Assembly (NCBI GenBank): GCA_963662155.1
Contig: OY759262.1
Span: forward strand, 51,795,785-51,859,784
DNA from: Lamellibrachia columna
Taxonomy: Eukaryota > Annelida > Polychaeta > Sabellida > Siboglinidae
Direction: 5' to 3'
DNA: 64,000 bases
Shown piece after piece: positions 13,346-23,010 of this stretch. Under the pieces are notes generated by a model that saw only the letters and a list, made by a program, of their open reading frames with translations, did no database searches and was not told where the DNA came from. Each line of letters starts with the position of its first letter. The stretch's first letter is position 1. Position numbers and translations under genes: made by a program.

Positions 13346-14320
13346 GTTTGCAACTGAACATATGCTATAAACATCCATTAAACCTGACAGTCATAATGAT
13401 GTTCCGCTGCTGTTTGTTTATTGTCAATCTTGTTTTTGTAAGTCACATGGGACGACACCAGTTTGACTTACCATCCATCACTTGAAAAAAGTGATGCGGG
13501 GATTAATTGGTTCTATTCTAGACTGCTAGTCTGCTATCAAAGTACGCTCAGATATGTCCATTCATGGGAGTGCGTCAGCTGGTTTGATGTTCCTCGTTGC
13601 CGATAACTAGAGACAGCTGTACTTTGTTGTTATGCCTTTATCGACTTAACGAGAACTCGCTATCACAGGATTGATTGTCAAAGCAATAAACAACTTTTGA
13701 GCTACATGAATGTCAAGAAATACTGCTGTTAATCCAAACTTTTCTTACTTTTCTTTCTTGCGTTTTATAACAGTCCACCGAGACTTGTTAACTGATAGTT
13801 TCGTTGTGTGTCTTCCGTGGGACCTGTGGTTTCCTGGGATGTGCTCAATGCTATGAGTAGTAATATTGCAGAAAACAATGTTGAGTATTGTGCCCATCCA
13901 TAAATGTTGGGCAGTTGGCCGTTCACAAGCCCTTTAGCAAGGATTACGCAGGTCCGATGTGGAGTTGTTGCACTGCTAGAGGCCAGTAGATTAAACCGAG
14001 ACCAAATATAAGTGTTTAACTGTTGATTCGCTATGGAAATATAAATCTAGATAATAATTGTTTTCTCCAAACTGAAGATAGTGAAGTACATGGCTATCGG
14101 AAAAAGTTAAACTACATGTTTGCTCGGTTGAATCACGCTGCAATAATAACAGCATATAATTATAGGCATATTGGTTTGGTTTTTACCTTGAATCGTGCTG
14201 AAACCTTGAATTGTTTAGAGTTCTTTGCCGTTCACTGTACGTTTCCAGGGGACAATAGTTGGAAGTGGCACTGTTCGTTCCCGCATGTAGGATACACGAA
14301 TGAAACTCCATCAGCGCCCG

Positions 14321-14322
<2 letters not shown>
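13346..14322. other. No gene seen
   Basis: A short inverted repeat (catcactt ... aagtgatg) lies near 13475-13495. An open frame at 14023-14424 runs into the (CT)n tract and shows no domain. Confidence 0.45.

Positions 14323-14325
<3 letters not shown>

Positions 14326-14412
<87 letters not shown>
14326..14412. repeat. (CT)n microsatellite
   Basis: About 86 bp of perfect CT dinucleotides directly after a GC-rich gcgcccgcgcg sequence. Confidence 0.98.
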
Positions 14413-14416
<4 letters not shown>

Positions 14417-14919
14417 ATCATTAAATATATACCATAATGCACAATGCAAGCGGAAAGTATGCATCCATGGTGTAACTTTATTTGCGGGTATATTGTTACA
14501 CATCCGTCGCCTAGTGCGAGTCCGGTTTGCACACAGTCATACGACTATATGTTTTTTGATCATATTGACCCCGGTGTGTCACTGTACACATTCCTCTGCC
14601 GATCTCCTTGGCTGTAATTGGCGGATAGGTTTGGAAATATAAATCCTATCGGAGCGTGTCCTCGTGGAAGTCCGGCGACACGACCTGGCTCGCTGCATAC
14701 GGACCCACAGGTCGTCCATGCGTACACGCGGATCTGGCCCAGGGCCAGGCCAAGGTCCAAGTTCTGGACTCCAAGTCGGTAACGGCATTTCCACAGATGG
14801 GCGTTCATTTCGTGCTGACCTGAAAACAGGTCGTCATGTCGATGTTTTGAAATTCGTCACTAATCGCGAAGGAATAACGTGGCATTGTTAATATCACAAC
14901 CTTCGGTTTTTCTGTGAGC

Positions 14920-15522
14920 AGCAGAGAGTGGTAGTGAATGGCCGGAGATTGCGATAGATGGAGACGACTTGTCGAGAGGGCGGAACAAACTATAAGCCGA
15001 GAGTGGAAGAGAATAGCCGGAGATTGCGATAGATGGAGACGACTTGTCGAGAGGGCGGAACAAACTATAAGTCGAGAGTGGAAGAGAATAGCCGGAGATT
15101 GCGATAGATGGAGACGACTTGTCGAGAGGGCGGAACAAACTATAAGCCGAGAGTGGAAGAGAATAGCTGGAGATTGCGATAGATGGAGACGACTTGTCGA
15201 GAGGGCGGAACAAACTATAAGCCGAGAGTGGAAGAGAATAGCCGGAGATTGCGATAGATGGAGACGACTTGTCGAGAGGGCGGAACAAACTATAAGCCGA
15301 GAGTGGAAGAGAATAGCCGGAGATTGCGATAGATGGAGACGACTTGCCGAGAGGGCGGAACAAACTATAAGCCGAGAGTGGAAGAGAATAGCCGGAGATT
15401 GCGATAGATGGAGACGACTTGTCGAGAGGGCGGAACAAACTATAAGCCGAGAGTGGAAGAGAATAGCCGGAGATTGCGATAGATGGAGACGACTTGTCGA
15501 GAGGGCGGAATAAATTATAAGT
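14920..15522. repeat. 75-bp minisatellite, about 8 copies, open in frames on both strands
   Basis: About eight near-identical 75-bp units containing gccggagattgcgatagatg and gagagggcggaacaaactat. Because 75 is divisible by three, each frame repeats a fixed 25-residue unit. The plus strand reads AGDCDRWRRLVERAEQTISR then EWKRI. Two minus-strand frames are also open (units containing LSQSPAILFHSRL and SIAISGYSLPLSA). Substitutions are very few. No splice sites, signal peptide or known domain support coding; homogenised minisatellite is the simpler reading. Confidence 0.93.
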
Positions 15523-16170
15523 GATGTGTTCCCAACTCCGCAAGGGACCAAAGGGAAGGAGAAGAACATTTCGTATCTCTTTCCTATTTGTCCACATGAT
15601 CGCCAGGCTTCCTTTTATTTAGCGAATGGTGTGAGTAGGCTACACGATAAACATCATTCGTATGTTCCACTTATTAGCAAACAATCATCTTTCAAGAGAG
15701 TTGTTGAACCGTGATTAAAACTTCAACCGCATCATACAATGTTTTAAACCATGTGTTTTATTTTCGCTGAGCATATCTATGATAAACCATATAACTAAAT
15801 ATAAATCATGTGTGTTTTGGCTGAAGGAATCGAATGTCTAATATAGTCATTTCTTTAAAAAAAACAGGAGCAGTTATGAAACGATGATAATGTGACCAAC
15901 AAGGTGATGCCGGATATTATGTCAAAATATATTTAGTTCAAGTATATATTATGATATGTTATATACGCTTAAGGGTTGTAATTCCTTCAACTTTCCATGG
16001 TTAAACAACAATGGCTATGTAATTTCATGTAATTTCGCCAATAAGGGAGTGACGAACAAACACGCTGTTCCTTAAAAGAACATTATCATATTATTGAGTT
16101 GAATATAAATAATTTAATTGCTTTAATGTGTTTAATCTTGCAAGGTTTGGTAGTCAATAAATTGGTTTAC
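15523..16170. other. Intergenic or intronic, no supported exon
   Basis: AT-rich. The downstream part of the 16175-18116 minus-strand gene (last exon and poly(A) site) should lie here or further left. I could not identify it, though an AATAAA reads on the minus strand near 15618. Confidence 0.35.
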
Positions 16171-16174
16171 GTAC

Positions 16175-16272
16175 CTGGTAAGTCGGCAGACACCGAGTGG
16201 TGGTCGACATGAGGCCCATGTACACAACGCCTCCTTACGGACACACCTACTGGGAGCAAGGCATTTCACGGT
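16175..16272 (-). CDS. Cysteine-rich exon of a secreted protein
   Basis: A 98-nt exon with a strong 3' splice site (gttgtctgtttgtag) and a consensus donor (gtacgt). Read in phase 0 it encodes 32 residues beginning TVKCLAPSRCVRKEAL, with five cysteines spaced C-x5-C-x6-C-x4-C-x6-C, and ends in phase 2. The antistasin-like exon upstream (16899-17002) ends in phase 0, so the two are compatible. I do not recognise the domain; it could be a degenerate or second antistasin-type module. It is the third coding exon of a gene whose promoter is near 18110. Confidence 0.5.
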
Positions 16273-16392
16273 CTACAAACAGACAACATCATGTGAATGC
16301 CAGTTATACGTGTTCCTATTGGGCCACGCTATGTGCACCTGCGCGTTTGTCTTGCTGCACACATGCGATCGTCCCAGTCAAGGGAGGAGTGA

Positions 16393-16561
16393 TTGATTTA
16401 TTGATTAATTGATTGATTGATTCATTGATTGATTGAGCGATGTGTTTATTGATTTATTGATTGATTGTTTGATTGATTGATTGATTGATTGATTGACTGA
16501 CTGACTGACTGAGTGACTGACTGACTGACTGACTGACTGACTGACTGACTGACTGACTGGT

Positions 16562-16603
<42 letters not shown>

Positions 16604-16704
16604 TGTGGGTGGGTGGGTGGGTGGGTGGGTGGGTGGGTGAGTGGGTGATTGGGTGGGTGAGTGGGTGAGTGGGTGAGTGAGTGAGTGAGTGAGTGAGTGA
16701 GTGA
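16393..16704. repeat. Compound tetranucleotide repeat
   Basis: Ordered blocks on the plus strand: (TTGA/GATT)n, then (GACT)n, (GGCT)n, (GGGT)n and (GAGT)n, each differing from its neighbour by one base per unit. The array lies in the intron between the Cys-rich exon and the antistasin-like exon of the minus-strand gene. Confidence 0.97.
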
Positions 16705-16898
16705 CAACTGTGGTCAATGTTGAATCACTTATTAGAAGACGTATTTGTTACTGCCATATTGTGTTGTTTGCGTATCTGATGATGTGTGGTTGTTGTGCAC
16801 AATACAGTTTTCGTCGCTGTAGCCTTTAAAGGTTGTTTTGGTAATGCCATTGTTGTTTACTTTAGCAAATCCACACATATCAATAGCAATGCGAATAC

Positions 16899-17002
16899 CT
16901 CACAGGGATCGTAACAAGCACAAAGCTGACATCCATCTCGGCCCACTTGTCTTCCATGCAAGCAATTGAGTAGACAGAGAGACGGTCGGCATTGTCTTGG
17001 GA
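16899..17002 (-). CDS. Antistasin-like inhibitor domain exon
   Basis: The minus strand encodes CRPSLCLLNCLHGRQVGRDG followed by CQLCACYDPCE, then a donor (GAG|gtattc, exon end 16899, phase 0). The pattern C-x4-C-x3-C-x-x-G-x4-x-D-G-C-x2-C-x-C is that of the antistasin family of serine protease inhibitors (leech antistasin and related domains, about 25-30 residues). The 3' splice site is uncertain: joining to the phase-1 signal exon would need the AG just before 17002, which has a poor pyrimidine tract, and the surrounding sequence is duplicated (see 16991-17148). The predicted role is a secreted inhibitor of trypsin-like proteases; this is inference from family. Confidence 0.62.
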
Positions 17003-17148
17003 CTCCACTGTCACGTACACCTGCCAATTGTCTTGGGACTCCACTGTCACGTACACCTGCCAATACTCAGTTACTTACTTAGACAACAATTGTCTTGGGA
17101 CTCCACTGTCACGTACACCTGCCAATACTCAGTTACTTACTTAGACAA
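16991..17148. repeat. Three-copy repeat over the acceptor of the antistasin-like exon
   Basis: The 36-bp segment attgtcttgggactccactg tcacgtacacctgcca occurs three times; the second and third copies also carry a tactcagttacttacttagac tail, making a 61-bp unit. The first copy contains the 5' edge of the antistasin-like exon. Confidence 0.9.
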
Positions 17149-17577
17149 CAACTAATATCTCGTCACTTCACGTATTGACATTCGTCATGTTATAGCCGTT
17201 TCTATGAGACATACACCTACGCACTCACTCATTTAAGTGCGTACGTGTGTACACACGCACGCACTTGTGTAGTCGTCATCGTTGTTTGAAGACAACTTGA
17301 CGTAGGCAACCAGAGGTGGTAGCAATTTCGGAGGTACGCTCGAACAAAGCAAGGTTGTTTAATAGCACTTCAGCAGAAACATCACCGCATTGTTAAATCG
17401 GTTGAAATCGTTTGCTTGATAGAATATGCATGACAATTTACGGTGCAATTAGTTGAACAATTAATTTACGCTTTGGTATATAAGTAAGCTGCATTACTAT
17501 ACGTCACACGACCATATAACCCAATTGCTCGAGTTGTCCGCATGACGAAAAAATGAATTGTAACGGAGTTTGTCTAC
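17149..17577 (-). other. Intron sequence, no exon seen
   Basis: Lies between the signal exon and the antistasin-like exon of the same predicted minus-strand gene. No additional exon with splice sites was recognised. Confidence 0.4.
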
Positions 17578-17659
17578 CTGGAACGGACCTTGCTGTGGTT
17601 GTATCGTACGACAGCCAGAACATGATCAAACAACAACAGACGGACGCTCGCATTGTTCG
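17578..17659 (-). CDS. Signal-peptide exon of a secreted protein (copy 2)
   Basis: An 82-nt exon with a good acceptor (tttatcttgcag), CGAAC leader and ATG at 17653-17651. It encodes a signal peptide starting MRASVCCCLIMFWLS and ending Thr-Ala-Arg-Ser-Val-Pro plus one G before donor gtagac (phase 1). It is the paralogue of 9658-9739. Upstream are two hairpins, a 5' UTR exon (18010-18085) and a TATA box (18110-18116); downstream are the antistasin-like and Cys-rich exons. Together they make the most complete inhibitor gene model in the left half of the window. Confidence 0.78.
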
Positions 17660-17713
17660 CTGCAAGATAAATATTACAACAATGCTGAGTGAATTTACGT
17701 CAGTTGTACAAAA

Positions 17714-17769
17714 CAAAAGCTGAACTTTTTCAATAAACATTATTGTTTATTGAAAAAGTTCAGCTTTTG
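17714..17769. other. Perfect hairpin, 26-bp arms, 4-nt loop
   Basis: caaaagctgaactttttcaa taaaca pairs perfectly with its inverse copy at 17744-17769 around the loop ttat. It lies in the first intron of the minus-strand signal-peptide gene. Confidence 0.97.
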
Positions 17770-17770
17770 A

Positions 17771-17799
17771 GGAGGTATTTATTTACACTAAATACCTCC
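17771..17799. other. Second perfect hairpin, 11-bp arms
   Basis: ggaggtattta at 17771-17781 is the inverse complement of taaatacctcc at 17789-17799, with a 7-nt loop. It starts one base after the preceding 56-nt hairpin. Confidence 0.95.
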
Positions 17800-18009
17800 A
17801 TTTATGGATGTGCGCACGCGCTCGAACATCCGCACTTACGTTCGCACGCACACACGCATGCACCCACGCACACACTCACTTTGTCATCACCGTTGGTGGA
17901 AGAAAAGATAGTATTTCACAATAGACGCTTCTTACATGACGCTAGAACTAGAACGATCGTTATCCATCGCCAACATGCCGTGGCTAAATAAAACATAAAT
18001 CGTTCTCAC

Positions 18010-18085
18010 CTTTAGTGTACCGTGTCAACGATACAATTCAGTATATGCATGTGTCGACGATGTAGTAGGCTACATACGACGTGTT
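18010..18085 (-). other. Predicted 5' UTR exon of the signal/antistasin gene
   Basis: Ends with AAAG|gtgagaac on the minus strand, a consensus donor. It starts about 25-30 bp downstream of a TATA box. No start codon is used here; translation begins in the next exon at 17653. Confidence 0.5.
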
Positions 18086-18109
18086 GAGACGCAAAGGCTT
18101 CTCGTCGGT

Positions 18110-18116
18110 TTATATA
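18110..18116 (-). promoter_or_regulatory. TATA box
   Basis: gTATATAAacc on the minus strand, correctly spaced before the predicted 5' UTR exon, mirroring the element at 10008-10014. Confidence 0.55.
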
Positions 18117-18538
18117 CAAGGGATGTTTACACAATTGTTCACAGTCTCCAGGCAGCACTCTTGTCAGCCTGTGATCTATTGAGATACGGGGATACGCCGA
18201 CAGGATGCCGTGTATCGTTTACCACTGTCAGTGCAAGGTCCGTTATACGTGACAGTTTCCAACATTAAGTGCACATTTCTAAGTGCACATAGAATGACCA
18301 TACAAATGGTATTTATTTTTGTGTTGTCCTTCATCAGGTCACGACCCAATGCCGCTCCTGCCCCCTAAACACGCCACTGCTCTTGTAAGACGTTAGAAAG
18401 TAAACTACAATCATTGAAGGACGGACATGATTATAAACTATAAATAAATTAAATGCACCCTAAACAAAATTACGTTTGCTGGACCCATGGACCGTGTCAG
18501 CATGACAGACATTTTCTCAAGATATGTGGTTCAGCTGA
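18117..18538. other. No gene seen
   Basis: Upstream region of the minus-strand gene, up to the 3' tail of the LINE. Confidence 0.4.
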
Positions 18539-19740
18539 TAGAGATTTAACAAGATTTAACAAGATTGCCATCTCGAACAACAAGTTCCAGATGGCAAGTG
18601 GACAAGGAAGCCATTGGCTTATCGAGAGTCCAACAATTTTCTCATCTATGTGTAGCCCGCCCTTATCAGATATCTGTCAATTCTATTTTTAAACATATTC
18701 ACACTACTAGCATTAACACAATCGTTTGGCAGTTTGTTCCATTCATTTATCACCCTCTGTGAGAATGAGTACTTTCTCATGTCCAACCTACACTGCTCCT
18801 TAACTAATGCTGCTTTGTGTCCTCTGGTTCTACTGCCTTCTTTAAGTTTGAAGAACATATTCCTATCAACATCCTCATAACCGTTCACTATTTTAAACAC
18901 TTCTATTTGGTCTCCTCTTAGTCTCCTGGTCTCTAGTGTTGTCAAACCACATTGTAATAAGCGACTTTCGTAACTAAGGTCTCTTAATTCTGGAATCATC
19001 TTAGTTGCTCTTCGTTGTATTCTTTCTAGCTTATCTATGTCTTTTTTACGATATGGCCTCCATGCTTGAATACAATATTCCAAATGTGGTCTAACTATTG
19101 CTTTGAACAGGGGTACAATTAGATGTTTCTCCTTATACGTGATAGTTCTCCTAATTAGGCCTAGAATTTGATTTCCTTTCGAAGCAGCAATCCCACATTG
19201 CTCTGAAACTTTCATGTCAGCATTAAATGTTACTCCTAAATCCTTTTCTTGTGTGGTTCTACCTAGTACAGCATCCCCCATTTTATATTCCTCGTCCATA
19301 TTTCCATGTCCTATGTGTATACATTTACACTTCCCAAAATTGAATAACATTTGCCATTTTTCTGACCATTTAGCTAATTTGTCTAGATCATCCTGTAAAC
19401 TTTGTTTATCTGTATCATTAGTAACCCTTCTGAATACTTTTGTGTCATCTGCAAATTTGAGTACTTTGCTAGATATGTCATCCTCCAAATCATTTATATA
19501 TATTAAAAACAGTATAGGGCCTAACACTGATCCCTGTGGTACCCCACTCAAAACAGATTTCCAGTTTGAAATCTTACCATCTACTATTACTCTCTGTCTT
19601 CTGTGTGTAAGCCACCTTTCTATCCAGTTGATTACATCATTGCCTATACCATGGGCTTTTAGTTTAAGTAACAATCTTTGATGTGGCACTTTATCGAAAG
19701 CTTTCTGAAAATCTATCGAAAGCTTTCTGAAAATCTAGAG
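18539..19740 (-). mobile_element. 5'-truncated CR1/L2-like LINE (copy a)
   Basis: A non-LTR retrotransposon in minus orientation. Its 3' end is a short tandem tail of the unit TTGTTAAATC near 18539-18570, as in other LINEs with repetitive 3' tails. The 5' end is cut within the reverse transcriptase, and the junction carries a small duplication of the segment cagaaagctttcgat (19695-19735). Related copies lie at 26645-27670, 36370-38165, 38413-38486 and 52229-52330. Confidence 0.88.
18646..19689 (-). CDS. Reverse transcriptase, C-terminal part of LINE ORF2
   Basis: A 347-residue uninterrupted frame. Residues 1-60 contain the finger/palm motif SVLSGVPQGSVLGPILFLIY, then INDLEDD; FADDTKVFRR near residues 80-90 is the catalytic Asp-Asp motif; RRTITYKEK and YCIQAWRPYRKKDIDKLERI follow as the usual thumb and C-terminal region. 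The first catalytic Asp region (LDFQKAFD) is only just upstream and is disrupted by the local duplication, so the protein is not functional alone. Lack of stops or frameshifts over 1 kb suggests a young insertion compared with the other copies. Confidence 0.92.
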   Translation of the reverse strand: MPHQRLLLKLKAHGIGNDVINWIERWLTHRRQRVIVDGKISNWKSVLSGVPQGSVLGPILFLIYINDLEDDISSKVLKFADDTKVFRRVTNDTDKQSLQDDLDKLAKWSEKWQMLFNFGKCKCIHIGHGNMDEEYKMGDAVLGRTTQEKDLGVTFNADMKVSEQCGIAASKGNQILGLIRRTITYKEKHLIVPLFKAIVRPHLEYCIQAWRPYRKKDIDKLERIQRRATKMIPELRDLSYESRLLQCGLTTLETRRLRGDQIEVFKIVNGYEDVDRNMFFKLKEGSRTRGHKAALVKEQCRLDMRKYSFSQRVINEWNKLPNDCVNASSVNMFKNRIDRYLIRAGYT

Positions 19741-19750
19741 GGGGACAGCC

Positions 19751-20050
19751 TTGTTTACACCATCCACCATTATGACATGCAATATACGTCGATACACTAC
19801 TAACTATATTTACATCATATGGTCATCGACAATTTATTTCTGCGTACCATTATGTGGAATTTTTCGACGTACTGCATTCGCGGATGTGCATCATTATTTC
19901 GCTGATATGTGTGCGGATGGTATTGTCCCGAAGGTGATGTCCATGCGACAACATCCGGGTTGGGTAGTCACCGGGTATTGTGTGTTCGAAAAACATTCGG
20001 ATAGGAACAAAGTGTGCATATCCACAACTTGGCAAACACCTTTATCATAA
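19751..20050 (+). CDS. Uncertain ORF, possibly THAP-like zinc-finger relic
   Basis: A 99-codon frame containing CVPLCGIFRR, then VHHYF, and later GYCVFEKHSD. The C-x3-C start and C-x4-H end vaguely resemble THAP domains of DNA transposases, but the central Trp region and the exact C-x2-H are absent. No splice sites were identified. It may be chance. Confidence 0.15.
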   Translation: MFTPSTIMTCNIRRYTTNYIYIIWSSTIYFCVPLCGIFRRTAFADVHHYFADMCADGIVPKVMSMRQHPGWVVTGYCVFEKHSDRNKVCISTTWQTPLS

Positions 20051-21535
20051 AGGCAATACATAAATTAAGCTGCTACGAATATGTGCTATATTATGATTAT
20101 GTTACATTAATATAAATGCCATTTTAAGCGAAACATACATCAGTGTTATTGAGGGTGGAAGCGATATAATTTTATATTGTAGTTTCCGTGCTGGTGGCAA
20201 AACTTACCAAATTTACTGGGACAATATACGTATTATACGTACTATCCAACTATAAATGCATATCAACATAATCATTCTTTGATGAAAACATGCAAAGTAA
20301 GTATAATAATCCAACATATTTTAATGTTCAATCGCAAAAAATGCCTAAGTAATGTATTTCACCTACCAGTTCTTCAATTCAGCCATTATTATTTCAAATA
20401 TAATTGATTGCTAACCGTTATGGTTGTATATTCGGTAGTTTAGACTCTTGCCAATGCTTATGTATTAGTCATACTAAGATACATTCACGCAAGGATGCAG
20501 TTTGATTGATTCGTTGATAAATCATGGACTAACACTAAACATATGGTTGTCAACGTTCTCGATTAAATATTGAATTATGTTAAGACGGACGTCATACGCC
20601 TGAACGAACCAAAGAAATAGTATATTGTCTGACAATTTCTGAACACTCTTTGATTCCAACGTCTTGTGCAGAATTAGACATCCGGCCTACCCTGAAAAAG
20701 AAACATCTTCAGTATTATTTTCACAACGGAAACATAATAAGACTTAGCGATCGTAGTAAATATATTTAAATTATACAAGTTTTGAAATAGCCAAAACCTT
20801 GATAATTATACAAACTTACTGTTAACATTTTTCTGCACATTTATCCGATGATCATTGTTGTATACTATTATTAAAACTGTTTCCTCATCTGATTTAGCCT
20901 ATCGCATATCTGGTTCATTAGTGTCCAAATATGTAGTGTGCGAATAGTTTCTATAACATCCGCAGTTGATTTAATTAAAAAAATGCCTATTTTTTCAAAT
21001 CATCGGAAGAATTGACTTTAGTCGTTAGATCTGGTAAGGATCAAAATAGTAGATATCCAAAATGCTAAGCACTGTGTGGGTCAATGCCGATCATGGGCTT
21101 GACCTCCATTCTCTCGACGATCACATGACAAATTTACGAAATATCACCAAGGCAGAAAATCGTGATTTTTTGGCATTTCGATTTTCACTTCAGTTAATGC
21201 TTGAACAAGCATTTACTAATTTCATAGTTTGATGATTTCACAAAAAAAACTACATATAAAAGTTGCACAAACTAGGTAGGTTTGGTTTATCACAAAACTA
21301 ATTTGAAATGAGACTAGCAAAAAATTCGAATTGATTAAGCACCTTTAAACTTCGCATTGTCATAGCTTCTAAAATAAATTACAAAGAAACGTAATCCATG
21401 TGCATTTCATCAGGCGATTACACCTATGGTACTCCTGGTGGCGTAAATGTGTTACTTATGCCAAATGATTACGTTCTTATTCGTTTCACAAAACATATAA
21501 AAATTGAAATACAACTTTACTACATGTTTTTCCTA
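20051..21535. other. AT-rich intergenic DNA
   Basis: No coding, tandem or transposon signal was recognised in this stretch of about 1.5 kb. Confidence 0.45.
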
Positions 21536-21539
21536 ACCC

Positions 21540-21715
21540 TCGGCGCAAAAGACAAGCGGAAGGCCGAGAAACGTCTGGCGCGGAGACGTGGAAGCAGATA
21601 TTGCATAAGCAGTTTGTAGATGGAAACATCTGGAAATGCAAGCCCAGAGCCGTGTCCGGTGGAAAGGAGTCGTCAATGGCTTATGCTACGCCAGATCAAG
21701 AAAGTCAACATGTCT
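21540..21715 (+). pseudogene. C-terminal relic of a LINE ORF
   Basis: Reading plus, one frame gives EMQAQSRVRWKGVVNGLCYA then RSRKS, which resembles the extreme C-terminus of RTE-type LINE polyproteins (R-x-R-W-x-x-x-V-N-G-L-C-x-x-R). The preceding part (GAETWKQILHKQFVDGNIW-like) sits in another frame, so the copy is frameshifted. Very short; family assignment is tentative. Confidence 0.4.
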
Positions 21716-21944
21716 TTCCTATTACATTGTTTTCGTTTAGTATTGCCGAAGGCGTGGTTCACAAAATTGCAATTTGCAAATGTCCATTTAATCAAGTTGT
21801 TGGTGATATTTCGACACAATCTTTAATAAGCGGCAAACATATTATGTCGAAATATGCAACAAGATGAAATGTCATGATGAGGCGCATGGCGGTTCGTTGA
21901 ATTACGATAATATATAAAATGAAGCAGGGCATTAAATATCCTGC

Positions 21945-21950
21945 TTTATT
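21945..21950 (-). terminator. AATAAA polyadenylation signal
   Basis: AATAAA on the minus strand about 100 bp downstream of the stop codon of the Kunitz exon at 22052-22254. Confidence 0.4.
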
Positions 21951-22051
21951 TTATCGCATGTTCTCCATCAGGCATCCAGGTTTCGACCAATAGTTTTAGG
22001 CAAGGCAAGGGCGTATCCAACTGGTTCTACTGGAAAAACAATACTACGTTA

Positions 22052-22254
22052 TTATAAATAAGTAGTGAACTGTCTGTATGATTCGCTAACCAAACACTTG
22101 TTTTGGCAGTCGCTCTCGTTCATGAAGTTGTTTGAGTTTCCACCGCATCCGCCGTACACGAACATTTCGCATTGTTCCTTATTATAGCTGTAGTACCACC
22201 GCACGAACGTGCCTCCACATGGTCCCGTCAGTGGCGGCTGGCGACAGCCTGCTT
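22052..22254 (-). CDS. Kunitz/BPTI domain exon (Gly at P1)
   Basis: After the 3' splice site (gacgacgtag) the exon starts in phase 1 and encodes a full Kunitz domain starting AGCRQPPLTGPCGGTFVRWY. All six cysteines have canonical spacing, with the usual RWYY, VYGGCGGNSNNF and final DCQNKC elements. The residue after the second Cys (P1, Lys15 in BPTI) is Gly, which is unlikely to inhibit trypsin. The frame runs on past the last Cys to a TAA at 22054-22052; alternatively TTG|gttagc could be a donor. The signal exon for this domain was not found between 22.3 and 24.7 kb; the one at 25102-25189 has a compatible phase. Likely secreted; actual target unknown. Confidence 0.82.
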
Positions 22255-22625
22255 CTACGTCGTCGAGATATTCCTATTACATAGTGTTAAATTAGTATTT
22301 AGTATACACAAATCGTTGTCATCGTCAGGTGTTGAGTCTGTTGCAGGCGTAGGTAGAGATAAAGATAAATTTAGCGGCAACTCAACTGAGTTGGATTAAC
22401 ATCATTATATAATCAGTAAAACAATACATGTATCAGTCATACAGTAATCATAAAATCCCTACCACGATCAGTGGCACAGCAGATATAATATTATTATAGC
22501 ATATATTGACAGTTATGTAAGTTCCATGGTATCAGAGAGATTCGATACCTATTCGTCCGAGTTATTGGCAATGAATACTTATCACTGTGCCCTATATCAT
22601 AATCTATATGTCTTTTGTCCGGTAG
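22255..22625. other. No exon seen
   Basis: Expected position of the intron and signal exon of the Kunitz gene to the left; no hydrophobic start exon with splice sites was recognised. Confidence 0.35.
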
Positions 22626-22629
22626 GAGA

Positions 22630-23010
22630 TCATTCAGTTCAATTTATGTGAGCTTACTTTCATCTCGTTAAAACACAGCTCACACAAACAGTCCCGCCGG
22701 TTGGATACCTTAATAATTGATTATATATGCATAGCTTTTGCCAGGAAAGATGAATTTGGGGTTCTTTTGTGTATCATTTCGATATAGTCAAATAAGTAAT
22801 TGTGCAAATTAGTATGCCACACGGGGCATGCGTATTTCAGTATAGGTCTCACAAGTTTACACCTTCACGTACAGTGAGTGACCAGATCACTCTGACTAAT
22901 ACCTGCTGGTAAAACGTATATAATCTTTTTCTCAGCTTTTCTCATAATATTCTCCACATGCTGATTCCATGTTATATCATAAGAATGTGTAACACCAAGA
23001 AATTCCTAAC
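22630..23010 (-). pseudogene. LINE reverse transcriptase C-terminal relic
   Basis: Minus-strand reading gives FLGVTHSYDITWNQHVENIM, then AEKKIIYVLPAG and, after a stop, LVRPILKYACPVWHTNL. These match the LGV-x3-x-D-L-x-W-x2-H and VRP-x-L-x-YA-x-PVW motifs typical of Jockey/RTE-like LINEs. It contains in-frame stops, so it is dead. It differs in sequence from the CR1/L2-like family at 18.5 kb. Confidence 0.75.

Noticed and set aside
16405..16717. Gln-Ser and Thr-His-Ser-Leu rich ORFs
   Set aside because: Translation of the compound tetranucleotide repeat.
19214..19681. 155-codon plus-strand ORF opposite the LINE reverse transcriptase
   Set aside because: Antisense shadow of the RT frame; the same applies to 37112-37537.
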